From Acidobacteriaceae bacterium (GTDB taxonomy: Bacteria > Acidobacteriota > Terriglobia > Bryobacterales > Bryobacteraceae), in contig JAFAQG010000822.1 in NCBI GenBank assembly GCA_019246575.1, positions 1-5,915 on the forward strand: a stretch of DNA of 5,915 bases, given 5' to 3'. The stretch's first letter is position 1. Every line of letters begins with the position of its first letter. Below, piece after piece: positions 1-5,652 of this stretch. Below the pieces are notes generated by a model. That model made no database searches. It saw nothing but the letters and a program-made list of their open reading frames with translations, and was not told the origin of the DNA. The position numbers and the translations under genes were made by a program.

Positions 1-1104
1 TCGATCGGCTCAGTCGAAGCGGCGAAAAACTCTCGATAATGGAGCCGCCCGCGATTGTGTATGCCGGCGATGGCCGTCGCAGAATGAATCGGTCTCCAGG
101 AGAAACCAGGGCAGGCTCGGATAACAGCAACCGGCCGAAGCTAGGCCTTGCGTCTGCAAGTGCTCCGAGCATCTTTAGCGTTGCCGGTATTTCCGCCGTT
201 CCGCTGTGAAACATCACTTCGCTGCGAACCGCTGGCAGCTTTTCGGCAACCCATTCGATCGCCGCATCCATCGCGCGTGTGCTCTCCAGCTCCGGACTGG
301 TTGTGAGCACAGAACCCCGAGCAATCTCCGAACTCTCAATTCCTGCAAGATTGATCGCCGTGCGCAGGCCGGGTCCGACCTGCGAGACCTGTCTTCCGTG
401 CACCTGCAGACCGCGAATTCGGCTTCCTTCCGCGCAGGATGTATGAAAACCTTATCTCCCGCCCTTAATAGACCGCCCGCCAATGTCCCGGTCACCACTG
501 TCCCAAATCCCTTGAGCGAAAAACTCCGGTCGACTGGAAGCCGCGGAATGCCTTCGCCGCCGGGGTGCGAAACGCGCCCTGCGAGCAGATCGAGCTGCCG
601 GACTACCTCCGGAATTCCTCTCCGGTCTCTCGAGCTGACCTGCACCACCGCCGCACCCTCTAAAAACGAGCCCGCGCAGAGTTCCTCGACATCCTCGCAC
701 GTTATGGCAATCTGTTCGGGTGTCGCAAGATCCACCTTCGTCAACACAACGAAACCGGCCTGTACGTTCAGCAAGCGGCAGATCTCAAAGTGCTCCCGCG
801 TTTGCGGCATCACAGATTCATCCGCGGCCACAGTCAGCATTACCGCCTGAATGCCTGCTGCGCCGGCCAGCATGTTCCGGATGAAGCGCTCATGCCCTGG
901 CACGTCGATGAAGCTGGCTGTAGCACCGCTGGGCAGCGGCATGTGTGCAAACCCGAGATCGATTGAGATGCCGCGCCGTTTCTCTTCTCGAAGCCGGTCG
1001 GTGTCCATCCCCGTGAGTGCATAGACCAGGGAGGTCTTCCCGTGGTCGATATGACCCGCGGTTCCAACCACCACGTCACTCGGACCATTCATACTATCTG
1101 ACAT
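1..1104 (-). CDS. selB: SelB, selenocysteine-specific elongation factor (partial, frameshifted)
   Basis: SelB is a GTPase that delivers selenocysteyl-tRNA(Sec) to UGA codons marked by a SECIS hairpin. The first 230 residues show the translational GTPase domain: G1 GHIDHGKT (17-24), switch [12 protein letters not shown] (43-53), G3 DVPGHE (67-72), G4 TKVD (122-125) and G5 SS (157-158). The SelB/EF-Tu-type domain 2 follows, with [11 protein letters not shown]. After Phe230 the frame is lost. Reading resumes one base back at 415 as [12 protein letters not shown], then [17 protein letters not shown] and [20 protein letters not shown], all typical of SelB domains 2-3, with no stop to the edge. About 368 of the usual ~620-640 residues are here; the C-terminal winged-helix SECIS-binding domains lie beyond position 1. 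ATG 1104 is chosen because the GTPase begins shortly after it; a GGGGAG lies 13 nt upstream. ATG 1088 is an alternative. Identity is very secure; intactness is not. Confidence 0.95.
410..421 (-). other. Frameshift junction inside selB
   Basis: On the minus strand the upstream frame reads Glu229-Phe230 across GAATTC (420-415). The conserved RGLQVHG continuation reads from the C at 415 in the -1 frame, equivalent to one base missing. The unshifted frame runs on as unrelated residues and stops near 214. There is no X-XXY-YYZ slippery heptamer at the junction, so a true indel or a sequencing error is more likely than programmed frameshifting. Confidence 0.85.
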
Positions 1105-1152
1105 GCAGCCGAGATTTCTCCCCATGTTCTCACTTGCGCTGGCGGCAACCTC

Positions 1153-2700
1153 ATGAGCACAAGCCGCCTGGAAGAGCTCAGACGCCGCCACGCTCGCGCG
1201 GAGGAAGGTGGCGGTCCGGAGCGGAAAGCTCGGCAGCACCGGGAAGGCAAACTCTCCGCTCGCGAGCGCATCGATTACCTGCTCGATGAGGGCACGTTCG
1301 AAGAACTCGACAAACTCGTCCGTCATCGCTGCCACAATTTCGGCATGCAAAACAGTGTCATCGATGGCGATGGTTTCGTCACCGGTCACGGGCTCATTCA
1401 CGGTCGGCAGGTTTTTGTCTTCGCGCAGGACTTCACCGTATTCGGTGGATCGCTCTCCGAAGCCAATGCGCAAAAAATCGTCAAGTTGATGGACCTCGCT
1501 CTGAAAACCGGCGCGCCCATCATCGGCCTCAACGATTCCGGAGGCGCGCGCATTCAGGAAGGTGTCGTGTCTCTGGCAGGCTACGCCGATATATTTCTAC
1601 GCAATACTCTCGCGAGCGGCGTCGTCCCCCAGATCTCAGCCATCATGGGCCCCTGCGCCGGAGGCGCCGTCTATTCACCTGCACTAACCGACTTTGTGTT
1701 CATGATTGGCGGCACCAGTCACATGTTTGTCACCGGTCCCGACGTTATCAAGACCGTCACGCACGAGGATGTCACCAAGGAAGACCTGGGCGGCGCCATG
1801 ACTCACAACGCCACCAGCGGTGTCGCCCATTTTGCTGCCGCAGATGACGAAGACTGTCTCCGCAGTATTCGCCGGCTTATGCGCTACTTGCCGCAAAACA
1901 ATCTCGACGGTGTTCCGCCCGTGTCAACAACCGATCCCGACGACCGCGCCGATCCCGGGCTCGACACCCTCGTTCCACTCGAATCCAACAAACCGTACGA
2001 CATCAAGGACGTCATCTCTCGCGTGGTCGATGACGGCGATTTCTTCGAAATAGCGGAACACTTCGCGCGCAATATCGTAATCGGCTTCGCGCGCCTCTCG
2101 GGAGAAACGATTGGAGTTGTCGCGAACCAGCCCGCTCATCTCGCCGGCTGCCTCGACATAAACTCCTCAACAAAAGCCGCGCGTTTCGTGCGTTTCTGCG
2201 ACGCCTTCCAGATCCCGATCCTCACGTTCGAAGACGTCCCCGGTTTCCTGCCCGGCACAGACCAGGAGTTCGGCGGCATTATTCGACATGGCGCCAAGCT
2301 GCTGTATGCATACGCCGAAGCGACTGTGCCGAAGATCACTGTGATTACCCGCAAAGCGTATGGCGGTGCTTACTGCGTCATGGGTTCCAAGCATCTGCGT
2401 ACGGATATAAACTTCGCTTGGCCCACGGCCGAGATCGCCGTCATGGGACCCGAGGGTGCCGTTAATATCTTGTACCGCCGCGAGTTGTCGAGTGCCGAAG
2501 ACCCGGATAGGGCGCGTAACACAAGGATCGAAGAATATCGGAACCGCTTCGCCAACCCGTTCGTCGCAGCCGAGCGTGGTTACGTCGATGACGTCATCGA
2601 GCCGCATGAAACCCGAGCGAAGCTCATTCGCGCCCTTCGGATGCTCGCCAACAAGACCGACACCATGCCCCGCAAAAAACACGGCAACATCCCGCTGTAG
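1153..2700 (+). CDS. pccB: Acyl-CoA carboxylase carboxyltransferase (beta) subunit, propionyl-CoA carboxylase type
   Basis: This cytoplasmic subunit moves the carboxyl group from carboxybiotin to an acyl-CoA, classically propionyl-CoA to (S)-methylmalonyl-CoA. At 515 residues it is full length for PccB/AccD-type proteins. The N-terminus has the usual LEELRRR and the [18 protein letters not shown] segment. The N-terminal crotonase-like half carries SGGARIQEG (129-137) and the glycine-rich [11 protein letters not shown] (166-176). The C-terminal half carries [20 protein letters not shown] and [14 protein letters not shown], then [16 protein letters not shown]. Cys408 in AYGGAYC occupies the position that is Asp in typical PccB and Ile in Streptomyces AccB, so the substrate range is uncertain. 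No biotin carboxylase or biotin carrier gene is in the window; the partner must be encoded elsewhere. ATG 1153 fits family N-termini, but the Shine-Dalgarno is weak (GGCGG). Methylmalonyl-CoA decarboxylase alpha is a related alternative, though no decarboxylase partner subunits are seen. Confidence 0.9.
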   Translation: MSTSRLEELRRRHARAEEGGGPERKARQHREGKLSARERIDYLLDEGTFEELDKLVRHRCHNFGMQNSVIDGDGFVTGHGLIHGRQVFVFAQDFTVFGGSLSEANAQKIVKLMDLALKTGAPIIGLNDSGGARIQEGVVSLAGYADIFLRNTLASGVVPQISAIMGPCAGGAVYSPALTDFVFMIGGTSHMFVTGPDVIKTVTHEDVTKEDLGGAMTHNATSGVAHFAAADDEDCLRSIRRLMRYLPQNNLDGVPPVSTTDPDDRADPGLDTLVPLESNKPYDIKDVISRVVDDGDFFEIAEHFARNIVIGFARLSGETIGVVANQPAHLAGCLDINSSTKAARFVRFCDAFQIPILTFEDVPGFLPGTDQEFGGIIRHGAKLLYAYAEATVPKITVITRKAYGGAYCVMGSKHLRTDINFAWPTAEIAVMGPEGAVNILYRRELSSAEDPDRARNTRIEEYRNRFANPFVAAERGYVDDVIEPHETRAKLIRALRMLANKTDTMPRKKHGNIPL

Positions 2701-2734
2701 AACGCTGTAACTCCACCGCGAGAATCCGAAGCAT

Positions 2735-3229
2735 TCATGGCCGCCGGTACACCACGGCTCCATGCCGGTGAACGCGGCTGCCGATCCCGCCGCCAATGAA
2801 CACACCTATGAGCGGCCCATAAAAAGGCGCGTACCCGCGTAGTTCCGGATCTTTGGCGTGCGTTGCTGCGAGAGCGCCCAAAAGCGAGCCGATTACACCG
2901 CCGATGAAGGCGCCCCGGATCATCCGGTTGTCCTCCGGTATCTCTAACCGGACTTCGCGCACCTTCTCGGGAGCAAATATCAGCCGCCTTATATCGCCCC
3001 CGATGTCTCGATCACAAACAAGCTCCCAGTCCGTGACTCTGACCAGCTCGCATCCGTGCCTCCCGGTGCCGCGCCTAAATTTAGCAACTACGCTGATCGG
3101 TGTCCCGGGAGCAAGCTCCTCGACGGAACGCCAGTCGCTCGTCTGTGCCCTGAGCGGTGCAACAATGCTACACAAACCCGCCGCCAGCATCACCCGGTTC
3201 AAATGCGTCATGGCCGGATGGTACGGCAT
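2735..3229 (-). CDS. Hypothetical secreted/envelope protein with two glycine zippers
   Basis: I do not recognise a named family. Of 164 residues, the start MTHLNRVMLAAGLCSIVAP (from Met7) followed by LRAQ resembles a Sec signal peptide cleaved after Ala28. Met7 (ATG at 3211) is therefore as plausible a start as Met1 (3229); neither has a clear Shine-Dalgarno. The middle, about 30-98, is soluble, with SVEELAPGTPISV and two cysteines (60 and 72) that could form a disulfide outside the cytoplasm. Two hydrophobic helices follow, each with four glycines spaced exactly four apart: Gly106/110/114/118 and Gly138/142/146/150. This resembles the glycine-zipper 2TM proteins (Rickettsia 17-kDa antigen type), but there is no lipobox. 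It probably sits in the envelope. It converges on pccB with a 34-bp gap and diverges from tatA. Coding status is likely; function is unknown. Confidence 0.7.
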   Translation of the reverse strand: MPYHPAMTHLNRVMLAAGLCSIVAPLRAQTSDWRSVEELAPGTPISVVAKFRRGTGRHGCELVRVTDWELVCDRDIGGDIRRLIFAPEKVREVRLEIPEDNRMIRGAFIGGVIGSLLGALAATHAKDPELRGYAPFYGPLIGVFIGGGIGSRVHRHGAVVYRRP

Positions 3230-3252
3230 TACGCATAGCGACTGCTGGTAGC

Positions 3253-3321
3253 GAGTGACACTTTTGCAAACTGTCCTAGTTGGTACCGGCCCAGATACGT
3301 TCTACAATAAGACTGTCACTC
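3253..3321. repeat. 8-bp inverted repeat bracketing the tatA promoter
   Basis: GAGTGACA at 3253-3260 is matched by its exact reverse complement TGTCACTC at 3314-3321, 53 bp apart. The pair brackets the proposed tatA promoter, and the right copy lies at its expected transcription start. It could be a pair of operator half-sites, or a chance match: 8 bp in about 100 bp is not strong evidence. Confidence 0.3.
3280..3308 (+). promoter_or_regulatory. Predicted sigma-70-type promoter of tatA
   Basis: A -35 box TTGGTA (3280-3285; 4 of 6 consensus matches) and a -10 box TACAAT (3303-3308; 5 of 6) are separated by exactly 17 bp. A start near 3315 would give a leader of about 22 nt before the GTG of tatA. 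The neighbouring minus-strand gene must use a promoter in the same 108-bp gap, but I see no convincing one for it. Confidence 0.6.
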
Positions 3322-3327
3322 TGAAAC

Positions 3328-3334
3328 GGAAGAG
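3328..3334 (+). promoter_or_regulatory. Ribosome binding site deciding the GTG start of tatA
   Basis: GGAAGAG sits 3-5 nt before the GTG at 3338. There is no in-frame ATG nearby, and the family N-terminus begins right here, so this site supports the GTG start. Confidence 0.75.
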
Positions 3335-3337
3335 CCT

Positions 3338-3508
3338 GTGAGACTCGGCGGCCCGGAAATCGTCGTAATTCTGATTGTGTTTCTGCTGCTGTTTGGCGGC
3401 AAGAAATTACCGGACTTGGCCAAAGGCTTGGGCGAAGGTATTCGCAACTTCAAAAAGTCTGTCAGTAGCGACGAATCCGAGAAGGACGAAGAAAAAAAGC
3501 AAGCCTGA
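3338..3508 (+). CDS. tatA: Sec-independent protein translocase TatA
   Basis: TatA is the pore-forming or membrane-thinning subunit that moves folded twin-arginine proteins across the cytoplasmic membrane. The 56-residue product has the full TatA plan. A short periplasmic start (RLGGPE) is followed by one membrane helix (about residues 7-19, [12 protein letters not shown]). Then come the hinge [16 protein letters not shown] (20-35), whose FGG-K-LP signature is diagnostic, the amphipathic helix running into RNFKKS, and a short highly charged acidic/lysine tail. It is at the small end for the family (usually about 55-90). The GTG start is fixed by the Shine-Dalgarno and the family N-terminus; an ATG-only search would miss the gene. 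TatB is less likely because the sequence has the TatA-type FGGKKLP hinge and lacks a long C-terminal region. No tatC lies next to it, so it stands alone with its own promoter. Its last codons overlap a minus-strand terminator. Confidence 0.93.
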   Translation: MRLGGPEIVVILIVFLLLFGGKKLPDLAKGLGEGIRNFKKSVSSDESEKDEEKKQA

Positions 3509-3518
3509 AGCGGCTTGC
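3492..3518 (-). terminator. Second intrinsic terminator, overlapping the tatA 3' end
   Basis: On the minus strand GCAAGCC (3518-3512), a 6-nt loop and GGCTTGC (3505-3499) form a perfect 7-bp stem followed by seven T (3498-3492). It is the second minus-strand terminator below HU. On the plus strand the hairpin straddles the tatA stop but has no T tract after it. The T tract is the complement of the A-rich Glu-Lys-Lys codons of tatA. Confidence 0.75.
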
Positions 3519-3529
3519 CTGATGAGGTT

Positions 3530-3563
3530 AAAAAAGTGAGGAGCCGAGTTCCTCGGCTCCCAC
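3530..3563 (-). terminator. Intrinsic terminator of the HU gene
   Basis: A 9-bp perfect stem, GGAGCCGAG (3540-3548) with CTCGGCTCC (3552-3560), has a 3-nt loop and extends by GTG/CAC (3536-3538 with 3561-3563) across a one-base bulge. Read on the minus strand it is followed by six T (3535-3530). It starts 17 bp after the HU stop codon, so it is the natural end of that transcript. Confidence 0.88.
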
Positions 3564-3579
3564 ACAGGCTGGGCTGTGA

Positions 3580-3894
3580 TTACTTCCCCGCCACCTTCTT
3601 TGGCGGCACAATCGAATCCTTCACTGACTTCGCCACCCTAAACTTCACAACCTTCTTGGCGGGAATTTTGATCGCTTCTCCGGTCGCGGGATTGCGCCCG
3701 ACGCGTGCCTTGCGCTCCGCACGCACCAGCCGTCCGATGCCGGGCAGCACAAATACGCCGTTCTTTTTCGTCTCACGAACTGCGAGTTCAGCGAGCGACT
3801 CAACAAACTGCTTCGCCACTCTGCTGTTCACGCCCGTTGTCTCCGCGAGTTCTCTGATGATCGCGGTCTGTGTCATTCTCTTTCCTTCAGCCAT
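3580..3894 (-). CDS. HU-family nucleoid DNA-binding protein
   Basis: HU-type proteins are small dimeric DNA-bending proteins that compact the nucleoid and assist replication, repair and transcription. The 104-residue product has the two N-terminal helices (about 8-43, TQTAIIRELAETTGV and AKQFVESLAELAVRE). The core then includes the family motif PGIGRL (51-56), and the DNA-binding arm has GRNPATGEAIKIPA (66-79), whose Pro69 is in the place of the intercalating proline. The C-terminus is lysine-rich (VPPKKVAGK). It is slightly longer than E. coli HU (90) because of about six extra N-terminal residues and the basic tail. ATG 3894 is favoured over Met7 because AGGAGG lies 5 nt upstream. It stands alone, with its own promoter about 115 bp upstream and tandem terminators, which suggests high expression. 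The IHF alternative is less likely from the arm sequence, but HU and IHF cannot be fully separated by eye. Confidence 0.93.
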   Translation of the reverse strand: MAEGKRMTQTAIIRELAETTGVNSRVAKQFVESLAELAVRETKKNGVFVLPGIGRLVRAERKARVGRNPATGEAIKIPAKKVVKFRVAKSVKDSIVPPKKVAGK

Positions 3895-3899
3895 CCAAG

Positions 3900-3905
3900 C
3901 CTCCT
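3900..3905 (-). promoter_or_regulatory. Strong Shine-Dalgarno of the HU gene
   Basis: AGGAGG on the minus strand with a 5-nt spacer (CTTGG) before ATG 3894. It is the best ribosome binding site in the window and decides the start over the internal Met7. Confidence 0.85.
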
Positions 3906-3944
3906 AGTTACGCGTTTTCGAGAGAGAACTCCGCATTCACATCT

Positions 3945-3977
3945 GCGCCGTACCGCGCGCCTAAAACAGAACGGCGC
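3945..3977 (-). other. Stem in the HU mRNA leader
   Basis: GCGCCGT (plus 3945-3951) and ACGGCGC (3971-3977) are perfect reverse complements 19 nt apart in the leader of about 107 nt. A second GC-rich block (GCGCGCC around 3956-3962) could compete for the same partner, giving alternative folds. A regulatory role is only a guess; the pairing itself is visible. Confidence 0.35.
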
Positions 3978-4008
3978 TAAAATGTTTCGAGCTCTTTCGT
4001 CCACCACG

Positions 4009-4038
4009 ATCATACGGGGAGTCGACATTGCTTGTAAA
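4009..4038 (-). promoter_or_regulatory. Predicted sigma-70-type promoter of the HU gene
   Basis: On the minus strand TTTACA (4038-4033; 5 of 6 matches to the -35 consensus), an 18-bp spacer and TATGAT (4014-4009; 5 of 6 to the -10) form the best promoter in the window. The start would be near 4002, leaving a leader of about 107 nt before ATG 3894. Confidence 0.7.
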
Positions 4039-4055
4039 GCGAAAACAGCGAAAAT

Positions 4056-4078
4056 ATGCGTTTTTTCCGCATTTTTTT
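4056..4078. terminator. Possible terminator-like hairpin with T tract between the symporter gene and HU
   Basis: ATGCG (4056-4060) and CGCAT (4068-4072) can pair across a 7-nt T-rich loop. On the plus strand seven T follow (4072-4078), but no plus gene ends here. On the minus strand the stem is followed by ATTTTCGCTGTTTTCG, a weaker U-rich stretch that could end the symporter transcript about 80 nt after its stop. The stem is only 5 bp, so this is tentative. Confidence 0.3.
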
Positions 4079-4155
4079 CGCACCGTCGGCCCCGAAACCC
4101 CGTCCAGACGGCTTCTTCAACGCTCTTGGCGGCTCAAAGAGCCCGATTTCCGTGA

Positions 4156-5496
4156 CTAGCGAGGCTCTCCCGACGCATACGACACGCGTGGAGGCGCCTG
4201 CGTTCCCGTTGCCGCCTCCTCTAAGTCGTAGGCTTCGCTTTTCACGCTCCGGGTCAGAATCGTTGCAATAAGTCCACACAGTGCTGCGAACGAAACCCAT
4301 AATCCCGGCATGGCGTCGTTTCCCGTCTTCGCGATCAGCTTGGTGCAAATGTACGGAGTTGAACCACCGAATATCGCGGTAGCCAAGCTGTACGCGATCG
4401 AGAAGCCGGAAGCGCGCACTTTCGCCGGAACCAGCTCTGTCAGAAACACCACCATGGCGCCGTTGTAGCTTCCGAAGATAAATGAAAACCAGAGTTGAAC
4501 GACCAGCAATTTCGTGAATGACGGACTGCTCGCAAGCCACGCCATGATGGGATATCCCGTCACAAGCGTCGCCACCGTACAAGCGAACAACAACGGCCTG
4601 CGCCCGATGCGATCCGAGAGAGCACCCATAATCGGCAGCCAGATCAGATTCGAGATCCCGACACAGAGCGTAACGATGAGGCTGGCCTTGGCTGAGAGAT
4701 GAAGCAGTTTTCCGAACGTCGGTGTATTTGCAGTGATGAGGTAGAAGGTGACGGTAGTCATGGTCACCAGCATCATTCCCACAGTGACCACCTTCCAGTT
4801 CTGCGCCAGTGAGCTCAAAATTTCCGGCACCGTCGGATGATGCTTGCGCGCCGCGAATTCCTCTGTCTCTGCCAGCGACCGCCGGATGATGAACAACACC
4901 GGTATGATGGCGCACCCCACCAGCAAAGGCACGCGCCAGCCCCATGCATCCATCTGTGCCTGCGTGAGCTGCGCACTGAGCGTGACCCCGATCAGCGCCG
5001 CCAGTATCACCGCAAACTGCTGGCTCGCCGATTGCCAGCTGACATAGAATCCTTTGTGACCGGGCGTGGCGATCTCGGCAAGATATACCGACACACCGCC
5101 CAATTCCACGCCTGCGGAAAAACCTTGAATCAGCCTGCCTGCGACAACCAGCAGAGGAGCCAGTACGCCGATCACCGCGTAACCTGGCATTATCGCAATC
5201 GACAACGTACCAATTGACATCAGCGCGAGTGTTACAATCAGACCCTTGCGCCGGCCATGCTTATCAATGTAAGCGCCCAGCACGATTGCGCCGAGCGGCC
5301 GCATCAGGAATCCCACCCAATACGTCACGAGCGCGGACATCAACGACGAAAACGCCGTCTTGCCCGGATAGAACGTCGCGCCTATGGCCGCCGCGTAATA
5401 GCCGAACACCATGAAGTCGTACATCTCCAGAAAGTTGCCGCTGGCAACGCGGATGACGGCTTTAATCTTGGCTTTGCGGGTGGCCTCTGATAGCAC
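4156..5496 (-). CDS. citA: CitA/TcuC-type organic-acid:H+ symporter (MFS, metabolite:H+ symporter family)
   Basis: This is a 446-residue, 12-helix inner-membrane transporter of the major facilitator superfamily. It resembles the proton-coupled citrate (CitA) and tricarballylate (TcuC) carriers throughout. Matches include ASGNFLEMYDFMVFGYYA (18-35), MRPLGAIVLGAYIDKHGRRKG (65-85, containing the inter-helix 2-3 motif), GRLIQGFSAGVELGGVS (120-136), YLAEIATPGHKGFY with SWQSASQQ, and the second-half repeat GALSDRIGRR (291-300). The late helices read WFSFIFGSYNGAMV and SLATAIFGG. The likely substrate is citrate or a related di/tricarboxylate taken up with protons; exact specificity cannot be read by eye. 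The start is GTG 5496, with GGAG 5 nt upstream, and the family N-terminus agrees. Length is normal (~430-450) and no lesion is seen. It is divergent from a DapA-like gene (156-bp gap) and has no citrate-pathway enzyme beside it. A KgtP- or ProP-like role is a less likely alternative. Confidence 0.88.
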   Translation of the reverse strand: MLSEATRKAKIKAVIRVASGNFLEMYDFMVFGYYAAAIGATFYPGKTAFSSLMSALVTYWVGFLMRPLGAIVLGAYIDKHGRRKGLIVTLALMSIGTLSIAIMPGYAVIGVLAPLLVVAGRLIQGFSAGVELGGVSVYLAEIATPGHKGFYVSWQSASQQFAVILAALIGVTLSAQLTQAQMDAWGWRVPLLVGCAIIPVLFIIRRSLAETEEFAARKHHPTVPEILSSLAQNWKVVTVGMMLVTMTTVTFYLITANTPTFGKLLHLSAKASLIVTLCVGISNLIWLPIMGALSDRIGRRPLLFACTVATLVTGYPIMAWLASSPSFTKLLVVQLWFSFIFGSYNGAMVVFLTELVPAKVRASGFSIAYSLATAIFGGSTPYICTKLIAKTGNDAMPGLWVSFAALCGLIATILTRSVKSEAYDLEEAATGTQAPPRVSYASGEPR

Positions 5497-5501
5497 GGAA
5501 A

Positions 5502-5505
5502 CTCC
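5502..5505 (-). promoter_or_regulatory. Ribosome binding site deciding the GTG start of the symporter
   Basis: GGAG on the minus strand lies 5 nt before GTG 5496. The conserved N-terminal helix of CitA-like carriers begins about ten residues later, so no upstream start is needed. Confidence 0.7.
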
Positions 5506-5589
5506 AACTCCGGCGATCGCCTGGTCCTCAGGACGCAGATCTCCGGTTTTGCAAACATAACACCGGGCAAATTAACCTTCGATGAATCC

Positions 5590-5618
5590 TTATCCGCGCA
5601 TCCCACCCGCTGTAGAAT
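5590..5618 (+). promoter_or_regulatory. Weak candidate promoter of the DapA-like gene
   Basis: TAGAAT (5613-5618; 5 of 6 matches to the -10) is preceded at 17 bp by TTATCC (5590-5595; only 3 of 6 to the -35). The start would be near 5625, about 28 nt before ATG 5653. The poor -35 keeps this tentative. I saw no convincing promoter for the symporter gene in the same gap. Confidence 0.35.
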
Positions 5619-5652
5619 CTTAAAGTCATTTCGGAACGGCATTCCCTCACGC

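Noticed and set aside
415..420. The GAATTC at the selB frameshift as evidence of a cloning junction.
   Set aside because: GAATTC also occurs at 612-617 and 4855-4860 without any frame disruption, and SelB sequence continues on both sides, so nothing shows a joined clone.
410..421. Programmed -1 frameshifting in selB.
   Set aside because: No slippery heptamer or obvious downstream pseudoknot is visible, and SelB is not known to use frameshifting. An indel or read error is simpler.
206..850. A 214-codon plus-strand open frame opposite selB.
   Set aside because: Its translation is low-complexity, rich in Ser/Arg/Thr/Pro with no domain, and it lies over a strongly conserved SelB sequence on the other strand.
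1105..1473. The selB frame stays open upstream for another 123 codons, suggesting a longer N-terminal domain.
   Set aside because: It lies antisense to the conserved N-terminus of the carboxylase, and SelB proteins begin directly with the GTPase motif. It is a shadow of the plus-strand gene.
2701..2734. A terminator between the convergent carboxylase and secreted-protein genes.
   Set aside because: The 34-bp gap has no stem of useful length and no T tract on either strand.
2167..2805. A 212-codon minus-strand open frame opposite the carboxylase C-terminus.
   Set aside because: No recognisable domain. It covers the most conserved carboxyltransferase motifs and is explained by GC-rich codon bias.
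4010..4945. A 311-codon minus-strand open frame within the symporter.
   Set aside because: It is the same strand in another frame of the symporter gene; the residues lack membrane helices or motifs, while the citA frame is conserved throughout.
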